Source: Onchocerca lupi | Lineage: Eukaryota; Nematoda; Chromadorea; Rhabditida; Onchocercidae | Length of the DNA: 64,000 bases | Direction of reading: 5' to 3' | NCBI GenBank assembly: GCA_028564675.1 | Contig: JAOVVO010000019.1 | Coordinates: 124,001-188,000 of the forward strand | Shown: positions 1 through 14,140 of the stretch, piece by piece | How the letters are laid out: each line of letters begins with the position of its first letter | Numbering within the stretch: the first letter of the stretch is position 1 | Program-made: the position numbers and the translations under genes | Notes under the pieces: model-generated | What the model was told of the DNA's origin: nothing | Database searches by the model: none | Seen by the model: only the letters and a program-made list of their open reading frames with translations

Positions 1-1258
1 GATCAGTTCGATATTCAACTGTTCACAACAAGCAGCTACAGTATCTTCACCAAAAAAATAACCGGCACCACGAAGTGAATTTTTGATGAAACCTTTCAAA
101 TCGAGCATAGGATCGGACCATAAAAGGCTGCATGCCAGCGATGATGTCATTGGATAAAGTATTGGACGCTTGATCTGAAATTTCCGTAGAAACCGAATCC
201 GAATATATGATTCATTGATTGATTATTGCTCTTAATAAAATAACACTCAATCAACATGAGAGCTGAAAACACAAACAAATGACATGAATTGAAGAAATAA
301 ATAAACCAATCAATTCGCAAAATAATCTGCGATGATATGTCAAGCAACAAATTAAATTAGATGAAATTCAATTAACCTTTCTAATATCGTCTAAAGATTT
401 CAATTCCGGTCCGATACCGCCATGAACGCAAAGTATTTTATTCTTAATTAGAGCTGCAATCGGTAAGCAAGCGAAAAGTTCATTAAATGCATTCCATAGT
501 GTAATTCCTTCATTATTTGTTGGAAATCTTCGTTCAAGCTCCTCTTGAAAGCCATATAGTTGATTAATATCTGGAGACTCGTGATTCCCGCGTAAAATAT
601 TGAACTGAAACCAATTCTAATTATCTCAATTAAAAAGTCCATTTCTTCTTAATATAAATAGCATAAACTTGATTAATCAATCACCATCTTCGGAAACATC
701 AATTTGTGTGCCAGAAGGCAACAAATTGTTTCCAATGAGTTCATACCGCGATCAACATAATCGCCGAGAAATACAAAACGTCGTTGCACGGCTCCACTTT
801 TCCGACCTGTTCCAAGAACAGAAAAGATTCGGTGTAAATCTTCATACTGAAACACTTATGCTAATTAAAAGGTTAATTAATTTTTTCCTTAAATCAAACA
901 AAAATAATTCATTATGGAAAAAAAGAAGGTTAGAGTTGAGCAAAAACTGGATGTAAATTTTTTGAGAAACTTGCTTATCGCGGTTTTCTTCCATAATGTC
1001 ATTTAAATCTCATTATTGTTGATTTAGGAAAAAGTGTTCCAGATCTCAAATTATGCAATCTCTCTCGATCAGCAATTTAGTAATCCTCAAAATATTCAAA
1101 AAAGGATTATTTATATAATCTGAATAAGAAAACAAACAGAATAACATACTTGCCCGTGAATGTCACCGATTACAACACATGGTACCTCAACTTCCAGCAG
1201 AGTAGGTTCTGTCAGAAACAATTTTTTTGCTTCATTTAAAATAGGTAGCAGCTCGAGC
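1..1258 (-). CDS. PP1-like serine/threonine protein phosphatase, C-terminus off the window
   Basis: Metal-dependent PPP-family phosphatase that removes phosphate from Ser/Thr. I place four exons on the minus strand: about 1258-1150, 846-685, 604-377 and 174-1. All three visible joints are in phase. The catalytic signatures appear in order: GDIHGQ at the end of the first exon, FLGDYVDRG in the second, RGNHES at the start of the third and VHGGIGPEL near its end, then LLWSDP in the fourth. These are the metal ligands and catalytic His-Asp of PPP enzymes. The core resembles PP1, but the stretch around ERRFPTNNEG and the ending GAGYFFGEDTVAACC differ from canonical PP1, as in the expanded nematode PP1-like set. 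The start is unresolved: the reading frame stays open upstream of 1258 without a clear ATG or acceptor, and about 30 N-terminal residues are expected. The last exon runs off the left edge, so roughly the final 90 residues are missing. No essential motif seen here is damaged. Confidence 0.9.
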
Positions 1259-3937
1259 ACGGTATAATTGATTGGTAAAAGATACAAAAAATAATTTGGT
1301 TTATCATAATTAAAAATTAGACTTGTTGTAATTAAATAATTAAGTTCGTTATAATTATATTTGTTATAATTACAACATTTGCCTCATTTGCTCAAAATAT
1401 CTGAGTTAAAAGATGTTCAGTTCGCTAAAATTTCATATATAAGAATCATCATGGATTTTAAATTGCATTATTTAAGATCTTTTCATGGAATAATTAAACG
1501 GGAATTAGGTACTTAATCCTTCCTGCTTACTAAATAGCTTGAATAAATACTTAGCCTAGGTTGGATGTTATGCTGTTATTAAGAAATTAATGAGTATATC
1601 ATTATGTAAAATCTCTTAAAATGTAGTAATTTATATAAATAAAAATGTAAATGTTTGCTGTTATAATCTTAGATCTCGGAAGTTCTATACGATTGCTTTC
1701 AAATTTTGATACATTCTTGGATTCGAATAAGAGTTCTTTTTTATATGGACATATTTATTTTTTTCTACATTCACGCTCGTGACAGCTAAAAGTAAGTGAG
1801 TGGATTGAATTTTTTGATCGCGCCCTGACCACATCTTCATGAGCGGACAGAATTTGTTGACCACGCCTTCATCAGCAGACTAAATTTATTGGTCACACCT
1901 ACTTCCTGCATTCATAGCGCCTATTTCCTGCATTGTTCATTTTTATACAGCATTTCAAGCCCTTCACCGATGATTTGAAATATAACGTTGAGTTTAATTA
2001 AGTGCAGTGTTTCTATTTAGATAAGGCGCATTTTTAAACTTTTTCCGTATATTTGTTGCTTCGTGAGGAAAGTAGCTACGTCGCAGAAATGTCGAGGTCA
2101 TGATAGTGTGTAATGAAATATTTTCTCCAAACAATTTATAGATTACCTTTCTGACTTCTAATATTAGGTCATGCTTTGGACTGCCTCTTCATCATAAATG
2201 TTCCTTCTCATTTCGGCATAATCCTTCAAGTTCTTCACCGATTAATTCGAAATTTTGATACAGAATCTTTCCAAATGGATAAACTTATTTTTTTCCTTTT
2301 ATCTCTTCATAAGGATAAACATGTTTCCCGCCAAAACACTTCGATTAGCATATAAACAAAGTGAGATTAAGCAACTATAAGGCGACATGTTGGAGATCAT
2401 GAAAAAATGAAGAGCCCCGAAATGATTTAAAGGTTCGGATTGCGGGGCAGAATCAATTTAAGTTTGACAACAATTCGATTTAACAAACAGTTCAATTCGA
2501 ATTTTCTACACCACTAAGCGACAATTTTACAACGATGCGAATCAATGCGCTAATAACAGCAAATCTACAGTCAATGGATTCTATTCTTCTCTACAAGCTA
2601 CAAAGGAAAGAATTATGCAGTGATTAATTTGCTTGGATATTCTCAAATAATTTCGAGGACAGTTCGGATGCAATCGACCCCCTTTCCAAATAATGCTTCG
2701 CAGAAGACCAAATCTAGGTCGTCATACTTGCAGAACGAAAGCATTGCGACGATTAATTTTAAATCAAATTGAGGAAGAACGGGCATCAGCGATCGACAAA
2801 GAATGCCAAAAAATGGCTCAAAGGCGAGCAAAAGAGCGACATGCAGCCAAACGTGAGGATGCACGGTTGCGAGATCAATTATGTTTTACAACTCAACTTC
2901 AGGTCTATTTGTTCTGTACAGAATGAAGACGGCGGGCTGCGAATGACTGAAAGAAGCCAACGAGAAAGGAGATCAGCGTCAAACACAACACGCGATTACA
3001 ATCGCCTTGCATTCCGGTACAATCCAGTTGACAATCTTAGTTTGAGCCTGCTTGCTGGGAGAGAGGGAGAAGTGGGGAAAGAATGAGGCAGAGGGGATCA
3101 AATTATAATCATCAGATGGAGTTCTACCGGAATGCAAGGCGCAATACGTGTATATAAAAACATGCGCATATTCGAATGCAACGTTTTCTAAAAAATTTAA
3201 AGCAAATAGATGAGAACTTTCGGAGATATAAGATTTTGAACGAACGAACATTTTACATTTTATTTATGTAGACTAGCTGGACCATCCACATTCGAATGGC
3301 CGGGTATACAACAAGTTTGGTAATATATTCAAAAAAACTAATTAGAAAGTTTGAAGTGAATAATTTTTGAAACTTATTAGAAGCGTAAGTGATATGTTTT
3401 TTCAGAAAGGCTACATATGCTGGATTGATGGATTTGCTGATCCTATTATCATTTAACATTCTGCGAAATCTGAATGAATCTGTACTGTTTTCCAAATTTT
3501 TTACTTTAGAAAAAATGTTGAAATATTCTCAAAATTTTTCTGGCTTAATTAAAATTTATTAGGAAGGAAAACTAATAATTAATAAAACGGCAACGTTTTA
3601 TTGAATCTTTTTCATGAATTTAAAAAGAATTACCGCAACTTTTAGCGCAGTAAATTGATACAGAACCACTCCTTAGAAGTTCAAAATGTTTAAATGAATC
3701 CCGGTTTCTAAAAAAGTCCAAAGATTGAGCTAAATATTTTTGAATTTGCGTTCCGGATTCTGTATCTTTAAAAGATCTATTTAGAACTAAAGAGTAAAGC
3801 ATGCAAATTTATGAAAGAAATTTATAATTAGGCCGAAAAGCGATCTTTTTTTCGACAAAGCGAAATGAGCTTCTAAAACTTTTTTTAGCAAATAATTATA
3901 AACCAATCAATCGAGATTTTTTAATCGATTTATTGAA
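1259..3937. other. Intergenic region between the phosphatase and ptr genes
   Basis: The missing first phosphatase exon(s) may lie at the left end of this stretch. Most of the rest, 1779-3283, is Helitron-derived (separate entry). From 3284 to 3937 I see AT-rich sequence with no convincing coding. Both flanking genes are on the minus strand, but the 2.7-kb gap is too wide for a classic nematode operon. Confidence 0.5.
1779..3283 (+). mobile_element. Decayed Helitron-family element, copy 1
   Basis: Two blocks of this stretch recur near 20 kb in the same order and orientation. The left block (1779-1826, beginning GTGACAGCTAAAAGTAAGT) matches 19899-19944. The right block (3149-3283, beginning TGTATATAAAAACATGCGCA and ending TAGCTGGACC) matches 20421-20553. 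Between them, an open frame at 2693-2926 encodes a basic, Arg/Glu-rich segment containing NLGRHT and RRAKERHAAKREDARLRDQ, the style of segment found at the N-terminus of Helitron Rep-helicase proteins. That assignment is by resemblance only. A TTCACCGAT motif occurs at about 1958 and again at about 2239. Copy 2 carries unmistakable Helitron helicase sequence, which is why I assign the family. The element is non-autonomous and degenerate, and its true ends are not fixed. Confidence 0.6.
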
Positions 3938-6900
3938 TCATTTCGACCGACAAAACCTTTTCATGTAACACTTCAGGTCACTGAAAATAATTAAAATAAT
4001 AGGTAATATGATTAGTGCATGAATCATTCCGAGAACAATTAGTAGTAATACTGTCTTCCAGAATACAGCAACAACGTAGGCTTTGACCATAATCATAGGC
4101 AGTACTCCTGAAAGTCTCTGAATTTCAGTTCAAAGATTTTTTACTGCTCAGAAATAAATCAAGTTCTTGTCATTTCGGTCGTGAAACAATACATTATTAG
4201 AATTAATCAAAAACTGTAAAAAATTGTTATTCGAAAATTTTCTAAATGGTTATAGATAATAACTTACCTAATATAGTGCTGAGTCCCGACTGGATCACAG
4301 GCCATCCGACATTTTTGAAAGTGACCAAGAGTCTCGCCCTAGTATCAATATTCGATTGGATACTACTACTACTACTATTGATTGATGGTACTATCGATGA
4401 ATTTTTGATATTTGTATCCGAGCCAACAATGATTGAAATGGGTTGATGACAGCGTTCTTCAGATTTCTCATTGTCCTATATATTTATGAATATATAAAAG
4501 TTTGAATCAAAAATTCGAAGACAGAAAAACTTCTCTATCTATGTGTTAAAACATTTCACTATGCTCTTGCAAAATGTCGACGAATCGACCAAAAATCAAA
4601 AATTTCATGAAATTTAATGGAAAATGATGAATAACTTATAGGAATATCATAATCAATTTAAATTTGAAATGATCAGATTTAAAATTCCAATACCCTTTGT
4701 ACAAGATAGTGATAGCAAATATGAGCACTGTAATCAACAGAGAAGCCAATACTCATCAGCAAACTTATCAGTGATATCGCATCAAGTCGTACATTCCATA
4801 AATGCAAATATGCAAGTGCTCCGAAACAAATTGATAGAATTGAAATAACAACAGCCACTACAGCTGATAAGTCAGCAATGAAGAAATAAACTAAGGCTGA
4901 CATCAAAATCACTGCAGAAACTGGAATAATTTTTTAACTTAATATTACAAAATATGAAGTAATTATAAATTTATCCGTATTTGAGTACTAATTATTAATA
5001 AAAAGAATATTATATTCATGCTGATAATTCTGAATTTGGAAGAAATGGATATTGCATATCATTTTTCTCAATCCTTTTCTATCAATTACTATTATATTCA
5101 ATGCATAATTCCTCATCAATTTCTGTTCCAAGTGAATAAGAATTTCACAAGCTTGAAAATTCTTGTATTTATACATTTAATAACTAATTTCAAAAATCAA
5201 TAAGCTAATATGAGCTAGTTTCAAAAATAATGAGTTAATTTCAAAAAATTTGAAATAATGAATGACAAACACGCAGTTTGGAGAAAATTAATTGCTGCAC
5301 TGGCCGCTGATTCAGTTGGAACTTTTTCTAATGGATGATGTGAGCTCACATTAAAAAATTGCGCATATTTCGATATTATAGATCGCCTAAAATAAATTTG
5401 ATAAAACATTGACAATTTGATGTAAACGAGAAAAATAATAAATCCAGAAATTTTGAAAACTTTTTTTATATTTTAACCATTCTCAGAATTTGTTAGAATT
5501 TATTTGAATTATTTATTCAAAAAAAAATTTGCGCTATTTTGATTATTTCTGATATAGGGATGAAAAAAAGATTGTTTAGTCTTTCATGGCAAAAAGAAAA
5601 AACATGAAATCTTATTTAATATAAAGAAAAATTTTTTTCAAAAATAATCTTAATTCTCTCAACATTTGAAATTGAAAAGTTACTTGCTAAAGTGAACTAA
5701 ATAGCAAAATTTAATAAAATATAATGAAGGAAACCTTTGTTCCATAAGCTTCTGTACATCCAAAAAGTTCTTCAAATTATGGTAAGTTATTGACCAAAAG
5801 AAACCGGAAATTACTTCCATACCATCTGCTCTCATCCTAAAAACTGTCTTCCATTTATTGCAAAATTTTTTCAGGAAACTTTTAGCAATTTCATTTCTTC
5901 AGCGACTTATAAATTCATCCACATCAAATTACAAAATAATTGGTTTTCATTTTTTTATGGTTACTGATGATACATAATTTCGCTAAGATTGACAATCAAA
6001 AACATTCTGCTTTTTTCCAGTAAGCCATTAATTGGAATTAAATAATCCTTTAAGTAGCCCAGAGTAGAGATAATACTCATTTCAAGTTGAAATCCAATCT
6101 TTCCTGGAGAAAGTTGTAACTAACTGTTAAGCATTTATCGAAGAGCAACTATACATAATCAGAAGAACAATGCAAATCTTCGCAACTTCCCCGCAATGCT
6201 TTAAATTGAAAACTCGCAATTTCATAAAATCAACATTTCAGATATGCAGTCTTATCAGAATTTCTTGATTTGAATAAGCCAATTATCTCAGTAAAAGCAT
6301 TATATGTGGCCATGATCGTTTTTTTTATTAATTACCATTCAGATTTAATATAATTATTCCGCATCAAATTTCACTCATCAAATTTTCAATGTAATAATAA
6401 ACTAACTCGGTGGTGATGAACTTTTCTTCTATTTCATATTCTCGAAATATTGAGAGTAAATTGTCTTGTTGCCAGAAATTGTTTTCATCATCCCAAAACG
6501 CTATTATCTGCAGAATTACAATTAATTGCGACATTTCTTATAAGTTTCGATAATGAAGGAATTAAATTATTTGATTTCTGTAAAAATTTATCCAACTGCT
6601 TGGATTATTTTTCAAGATTTTTCCTTTGGACTAGTTCTCTATTCGCAATCTATTTAAAATCGTTTATATTTATTATTAAAAAAAGCAAAAGTGCAAATGA
6701 ACATTTTTCATAAAATTTAAGTTAGGCATGCCTTATTCCACTTACTTAATTTCGCCTACTTGACAATAAATGATCTTCAAAAAAAAAAAAAAAAAATTTG
6801 ATCTCTAAATGAGAAGTAAAATAGATATGTGAATTTGTTCCTCATATTTACTGTCGAAGGGAAAGCTGGGAAATCGCTAGACAATGATGGGAATCAGATT

Positions 6901-9900
6901 TAGATCGTAACATTCATACATATTCGTGAAAAAAAAATTTTTGTGAATTTAAGATTTCTATTCCATACAAAGTGAAAGAAAAAGCGTGAATTTTTAGTTT
7001 AATTGTTTGGGAACAAATATTTATGGTCTAAAAGACTTAAAAAATTTAATTTTTTCTTTGATTTTGTTTTTACTACTGCATATCAATAAAGTTTTTTTTT
7101 TATCATAATTTATGAATAATAGAATTAAAATGTTGTAATCGAAAATTTTTTTTTTCACTAACATCAGAAAAATCTCTAGTCCACAAGACAGTTCCATTTG
7201 ATCCCATACCGAATTCTGGTATCGTTTCCAGCTCTTCAACTAAACGATCGAATTTTTTTCGAATGAAAACATCAGAAAAATTTGGCAATGGATAAAGACC
7301 AAAATTGACGACGAATGCTTCATTGAGATTGAAACGTTGTAGTTGTCGTGAAATTGCATTCATACTTGAATTTTCCAAATACAAATTTTCCATATCAAAA
7401 TCTGTATTCACTTCAGTACAAAGATACGATGTCACCTAAAATCTTAATTTAAACTCATAAGGCCTCAAATTAAAAAGAAAAAAAAATGATACAATATTCC
7501 TAAAATCGTAACCTGAATAAGTTTGGGCAAAATAAGTAGATCAATTGAAACTCTCAACCTTAGTCTTTTGCTCTTTCTTTGTGTAGTTTTAAAGTTCAAT
7601 ATTTACGAATATCAAGATAAAAGGTTTTCCCAAACTGAGTTTGAATGTTTGGGATGATCTTTCAATTCTTTTTCTTCATTTCATGGAAGTACATAAAAAT
7701 ATCGCAAAAATTTACTATAACACAAATATAAAAAATCGATTTTCTTTAACTTACAGTAATATGAATGATTAATGCAACAATAGCAAAGAATTTTAAAAAC
7801 GGTAGATGGAGGATATTGACAAAGTTCTGCAGGACATTTTGACTAGTTTTCGATATTTTCCTCAACACTTTTGGTGACAAGGAACTGTCATTAGGGGAGT
7901 AGTATTTTAGAATATCAGAATCAATCATATATAATTTGCGCGAATTTTTCGGTTTTATTTTTGGCCGCAATCCATCGATAATGCTTCTGGATTTAAGATT
8001 CTGCAAAAATCAATATACAGTAGTATTATAATAGATGCTGCAAATTACAAAAAAAGCATTGTCATCTACATCTTCGAACTTTAATTTTTAAATGCCATGG
8101 AACCATTATCATTTCTTCTACTCATAATATGATAAATTTTTCAAGTTTAAATCCATTCCTTAAATTATCTTTCCTCTGCTGTAATATTTAAGCAATACCT
8201 TAAATTAAAAATCTTAAAAGAAAGTGTCCTTAAATCTTTCAAAATTTTCTGATGAAAATTTCTAAATTAATCGATAGTCTCTAAGATATAACACATCATA
8301 TGCAATTGACTTCTACGAGTGAGATTTTTTTCTTACTAATAATCAAAGATTTCCATGAAAGCAAATATGAACATTTGATATTGGTTAGTAACATCAATTT
8401 CTCAAAATTTTCAAGCCCGCAGAAGTGATATGGAAGTGTACATTTTATGTAAAATCTCTAAAAATTTAATTATTTGACGTAAAGGCATAAGCATATCCTT
8501 ACGTCAGGAGTAGAATATAATGTCATCTCAAAATAGAACTTCTAAAAAGTTCAATTGTTGACGCAAAAACATGAGCGTAGCCTTAGGTCAAATGTAAAAG
8601 TAATGTCTAACTTGTCTACAAGAATTCGTTCCTTCCATGTGACTTATTCTTCGTCTTCCGTTGTAAGCAACAATGGCAGTAAAAAATGTAATCTGCAAAA
8701 AAATTTTTTTAAATTTTCGAAAAATGAAATATGACAAATGTACAAAATAAATAGATTTGAAAAATCGCGTAGAAGTGATAATACTTCTACCATTTATTAT
8801 GACATAATTGACTCAATGCTTCTCATTGAATTTGATTAGCATCCGAAATACCTGATAAATGAAGTCAATCATAATTGCAACAGAAGCATAAATACAAAAT
8901 AATTGCACAACAGGTAAATTTGAAAATAGTCCGACCACAAAACAAAGTATATCAGTGAGCGATGTTACTGTAACGCTAGCACCCGAATGAATCAGCGTTT
9001 CACCCATTCGTGTTTCGAGAGTGAAATCCGAGCTAAAATTTATGAAGTTATAAGTTGTTCAATCATAAAGCTGAGTTATAAATTATTCAATCATAATTAT
9101 ATAAAAATTGATCAGTAATCAAATACTACAAATTGCTTTCTATTTTCAAATCCTAAATTTTTAAATTCCACTGTATTGCCAGCACTTTCTAGTGAAAATT
9201 CAGAAGAATTATGCCTAAAAATGATAGTTTGTTGACCAGTCAAAGTAAGCAGACAATTTACCTTGAATGCCTCCATGCAGCTAATATGAGAAAAGCATCA
9301 TCAACGCCAATTGTAATAACGAGAAAAGGTACAACAGTTAAGATATTGGAAAAAGGTAAACCAATACCCCACAAAATGCCAAAAGAAGTAATCAATGCCA
9401 TTGCTGGAGAAAGTACCGCAAAAATAGCCTGAAATGAAGAATTTTAAATCCCAGAAATCAATATCTTTAAATGAGCAATTGTGCATCTTTAATCTTAAAT
9501 CAATACCGAACACTAGTAATATTCGCAAAATATTTAAATATTCCATATATAAGTTTACATTTTAGTGTGAATAAAACATTTTACCTCAACATGTTGACTA
9601 TTTTTGAATGGAAAATCGATCAAGGTGATGACCATAAATGTTATTAGTATCAAAGCAGTTACACCAAGAAATGGTATAGCAGTGAGTGCTATTTGACTCT
9701 GCTCATCGATTTCACGATCTCTGCTGAACAGAGCATATTTTAGATCCTAAAATTTCCATTTCACACCTTTGAAGTTTTCAAAAAGTTTCGATGCTATGAA
9801 TTTCCAACTTTTTAAAAATAAGCGAAAGTAAAATTGAAGAATCCCAAATAGCAGAAAGCATATTTATTTATGGGCGAAAAAAAGTCTGAACTTTTATACG

Positions 9901-12900
9901 AATTTCTATATTTTCCATTTCAAATATCATTTCAGTATTTCATTTCCCATAAAATAATAGTCTTATTTTCTCCTGAATGAATGACTGCAACATTTTCTTA
10001 GAAATCCCGATATTTCTTTACCTTGGATTTGTAGGTAGCCAATGTAAGCATTTTTTGCAGTTTTGATTCGAAATTCTTCGCGATTGTTTTACCATGTGGA
10101 AGATTTAAATTTACCTGTTCAAAAATCAAAAGTCAATTCTTTTCAAAATAACATGATTCTTAGATCAGAAGTTTTCAGAATTTAACATGTAAAAAAATTC
10201 AAATTTGAGTTTAAATAAATTCTAGCCATAAAGTGCAATATGAAGAGTTTGAAGCCATCAACGATTGTTACATCTTGTTCAGAATAATGCAAATCACCAA
10301 CAGAATATCTGAATATATACGGATTTCAGGGACTTGAATTAGAAATTGCTCTTGAAAAAAGTGAACTTCGAAATTCGAAATATATGAAGATGTAAATTCC
10401 ATTACTGTCTCTAATATCGTACAAAAGATTCCATATATAAAGCTTCGTATCCTCTGATCTGACAAGAATAAAGATGAATAAAAGAATTTCAAATTTTCAA
10501 CTACGAGTTTTGAAATTAATTCGACATGAACAATTTAAAATAGTTCATACCCCATGTAGATGTATTTCTCGAATACTCGTGCTTTTGGGAATGTGAAAGT
10601 TAACGATGACGAAAGTTCATCATTAATATTGATTGCTGCCTGAAAACTTGACATAAATACCTGATATTGGAGGACAGAGTTGATAAGTAAAATAATTTTT
10701 TCATTAGACGTATAGAATCTCGCAGAAGATATTTATGAAATTTTTCGTTTGAAATTCAAATCAGAATATACTACGAATTAAAATTATGATATTAGAATTT
10801 TAAAATTCTTGATCTGAACATTATTTTAAACTTTTAATCTTTTCTCATGAGCAACAATTAAAGGAATTTTATAAATTAGGTAGACAATAAACCTTGATAA
10901 AAGTGAGAGCAATATCATTACTATCATTACAATAAACACCGCAAATGTTACGGTAGGTGAACAAATTAAAGCCATTACTGATAGTTATATTATTGGCTAT
11001 GAATCGATCCATTTTTAATATCTCATCCGTATTGTCATCATTCATCAGATTACCGCCATCTTTGCGATTTACCAAAATTTGCAACTGAAATAGGAAATTA
11101 ACTTCTTACAATAATTGTATTAAATGATTCTGGCAGAAAAATCAGAGGAACTGAAGACTAATCAACAACTATTTGTTTTAGTATTATTTTAAATTATATA
11201 TCATTTTAGTGCAAATAGAAGCATACACTTCTGTAACCGCAATTTATTCCGTTTTTTGCAGAAACATCCGAAGTATTTTTTCTATTTTATTACTCTTAAA
11301 GCTTGTGAAGACAAATTTTTAAATTTGGATTAATCGATAACTTTCCCATAAGCGATAACAATGGAATTATTTCATAAATAGTGTTTAGGTTCACAAAAAG
11401 CATGGGAACTTTCTTGCCACTCTTCATAATCAACGCATTCATGAGATCTTTTGAAACGTTCGCCTCAAGATCATTTCAAGATCAGAGAAATTATGCATTC
11501 CTATTTTTCTTTCATCTTTAAAAGATGACGATCCAATTATATGTTGTATGAAATTCCGAATGATTGATCTTGAAATTTTGATTTTAAAAAGCGCAAAAAG
11601 TTACCATTTCCATTACCAAAAACATTTAATAAATTAATAGAATATAATAGTTTCTGATAATTTGATTTTAGGTTGCATGCAATTCTGCAAATATAATTCG
11701 AAGGAAGTCTTAAAAGAATTTTAGTTATTTCATTCTATAGTAGAAAGTATATAAAAAAAACCGAATTTCATTCGGAAAATTCCAGTTGTATATTTTCTCA
11801 AACTATTTCTCCTTTCAACAATTTTTTTTCCATTATAATCGATTTCCTAGATTTCATTGTCATATTAATAATGAAAGCAAAAAAAAGATATTTCAGTGAT
11901 TCATGAAGCCTTATACTGATTTCTATCATGATCTTCTTTCGAAATATCTTGAAAAAGTTCATTTTTTTCAAAATGATTGAATTTAAAGTTCTTGAATCAT
12001 TCAGAAACAGTCTTCTTTTACTTTAATCAGTTCAGCAGGAGCGACATGTCACATCGGCTCAGTAGAATTCATAAATGCTATCAGTGATTCATTCGAAGAA
12101 ACAAATATTGGAAATAAATTAGTTTTAAAAAAAAAATAGTTACATTGAATGCTTATTAAAAACTTTCCATCAATTACTTATGAAACTAATAAATTTCGAT
12201 AATTTCATTAGAAATTGTCAATGTACAACAAAAGGAACTACTCAAATTTCTTTTGTATTGAGACAAAAAAACTTCTTAGGCGGAAATTCAAAAAAGATAT
12301 GGTTTTTTAAAGAGGAATATTTCCACCAAAGACCATGCGTTTTGGCTATCAGTCAATCAATCAATTCCAGGGAATAGTAATGGAAATTCTCGTAAATCTT
12401 ATTTTTCTTTGTTTTTATTTTGCCTGAAAAGAAGTTATGAGATAGTTTCTTATTGAAATGTTAAAAAAGGATATTAGTAGAATCGGAACAAGGAAATGTT
12501 TGGATAGGAGAAATTACAAATTAATTTTCAGTTTAATTTAAATTTTTTTAATATTTAATTTGAGCAATTACTCTGTAATGATGCACACTGCTAGCATATT
12601 CAAAACGTTCCAATGCCTTTTCCTCTACACGAGATAATCCATTTATTGGTGAATAAATATTCCAGATATCATTATCCATATGAAAGTAAGGCAATCCAAT
12701 AGTTGAAAATAATGTTGTGAGAATCGGTAACACCTGAATTTTGATTAAAATTAACATCTTTGCAAAGAATCTTAGAAGTTTAATTAATTTTTCTAGAATT
12801 TTCCTCTCTGCAATTAGAAATTCTAATGAAATTGAAATTACTTTTTCATTATCAGTACCGAATAGATGGATTTTTATAAAGGAAAAAAGTTTCTGAACAC

Positions 12901-13088
12901 ATGAAGGATTTAAAATAAATTATTGAGCGTTTCTAATAGTGAGATTATCTATCATGGATTCTTATGATACCTAGAAAATTGTGTTAAATTAAACAATAAA
13001 CACGAAAGATAACTTTTACCATAAAAGGTATAGGATGTTTGGCTACATAACATCCATAACGCTGATAAATTCTTTCCAGAAATCTCAT
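3938..13088 (-). CDS. Patched-related (PTR) sterol-sensing-domain membrane protein, 914 aa
   Basis: RND-superfamily transporter-like protein of the patched-related group, which in nematodes acts in cuticle, moulting and lipid or sterol handling. Nineteen exons on the minus strand: 13088-13020, 12733-12572, 11084-10893, 10639-10551, 10458-10406, 10350-10298, 10114-10022, 9746-9585, 9428-9262, 9032-8852, 8692-8612, 8000-7755, 7435-7163, 6507-6407, 5836-5735, 5386-5271, 4920-4694, 4475-4268, 4107-3938. They total 2745 nt with phase kept at every joint. The order is: TM1 near residues 20-42, a Cys-containing extracellular loop, the sterol-sensing block with TM2-TM6 at about 255-405 (contains TIGVDDAFLI and TSLTDILCF), a cytoplasmic segment, TM7 near 502, a second loop (MENLYLENS, LWTRDF), then the last TM group (LMSIGFSVDYSAH near 770; KTVLLLIVLGMIHAL near 875). 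The acidic residues in GVDD and GFSVD are the proton-relay positions of RND proteins. Length is normal for PTR. The donor at 5271 (GTTTGT) is weak. AATAAA lies directly after the stop. Confidence 0.93.
11085..12571 (-). other. Large intron 2 of ptr
   Basis: The biggest intron of the gene, about 1.5 kb, between phase-0 exon ends (donor GTAATT, acceptor TTTCAG). It is AT-rich. I see no nested gene or strong hairpin; short open frames in it have no family features. Confidence 0.7.
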
Positions 13089-13115
13089 CTTATTCAAACT
13101 GAAAAAAAAATTGAA
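13089..13115 (-). promoter_or_regulatory. Candidate trans-splice acceptor of the ptr gene
   Basis: On the minus strand a run of nine T followed by CAG ends 10 nt before the ptr ATG at 13088. The coding frame does not need this acceptor, since the ATG opens the first exon directly, so it looks like a spliced-leader addition site. This is inference from position and consensus; no leader sequence is visible in genomic DNA. Confidence 0.5.
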
Positions 13116-14117
13116 AATTTATCAAAACAAAATTTTGTTGAAATTTGATACAAGAAATTTGGAATTGAGTTCTATTCAGTTATATGTATCAAAAAAAACA
13201 AGCAGTTTTTTAGACCATAGCATCATCATTATCGCTACAATAAGGGTGAAGTACTCCTTTTCTGATAATTCTGAGCGAAAACATCTTTTCATAATTTTGG
13301 TTCTTCATGTTTCAAATTCGAATTTAATTTCAATGAATACAAGTCCCTGATTAAATTTCATTACTCCTAAAATTTAAGTTATCAAATCAAAAGTAATTAT
13401 GCATTAAAGAAGTGATTTTAACGATTCCTTCTTTTTTTTCAAATCAATCGATTTTAAGCGGAACTTTTTCTCAATCATATGACATTGATATAATATCCAA
13501 TTACTGGAAAACATCCGACTTACTTTAACTTAAATATATTTGAGCAAAATAAATGAGAATACTTTACTCAGATAGCATCTGAATGAAATCAGAAATAGAT
13601 CAATCAAACAAAATTCATTATTAGCGTCCAAAGAGTCAACAACATTTCACACCTCTGAAAAATAAACAAAATGCATTTCTGTCTGGCATTACTGCAAAAA
13701 ACATCGAAGTTATATCCTTGGAAAAAATTCGAAAAATGATTTGAAAAAAGCAATGAAGAGGTAGTAAGTAGACTTAAATAATGATAACATTGTATGAGAA
13801 ATTGAAAAAAAAAAGCATTTAAAATTTAGCAATCTTGCGTTAGACAGTCGTTATAGCTAATACCGTTCACTTTACATTGGCGGATGGGTAGAGGGAACGA
13901 TATTCAATAAAAAAGGATGATTTCCATTGATAGGAGTTTTGAAATTATTGAACTTATCCTGTAAATCAAGCAAGTTATTCAATAAAAAAACATTAACAAT
14001 ATTGTGATTTTCGATTTCAATCACAGTCTGATAGAAAAAGATAGATTTTGATTTTGAATATATTTAGTTTAAAGAAAGCGTATATTTTAGTAGACACGAT
14101 GCAAACTTTAAGAATGA

Positions 14118-14140
14118 AGTTTTTTTTTTTTTTGTTTTTG

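Noticed and set aside
448..642. 64-codon minus-strand open frame with hydrophobic segments
   Set aside because: It overlaps the third phosphatase exon in a different frame; the true frame there reads RGNHES and VHGGIGPEL.
669..956. 95-codon plus-strand open frame
   Set aside because: It is antisense to the second phosphatase exon, which carries FLGDYVDRG.
1..3938. Operon of ptr and the phosphatase (same strand)
   Set aside because: The gap of about 2.7 kb, filled with transposon relic, is far larger than normal nematode operon spacing.
5837..6406. Possible extra ptr exons (for example a frame reading NAFTEIIGLF)
   Set aside because: Exons ending at 6407 and starting at 5836 join in phase and give family-like sequence; adding these pieces brings stops or lacks acceptors.
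10366..10405. A 40-nt mini-intron in ptr exon 5-6
   Set aside because: Using the acceptor TTTTTTCAAG 15 nt further on gives an ordinary 55-nt intron with the same phase.
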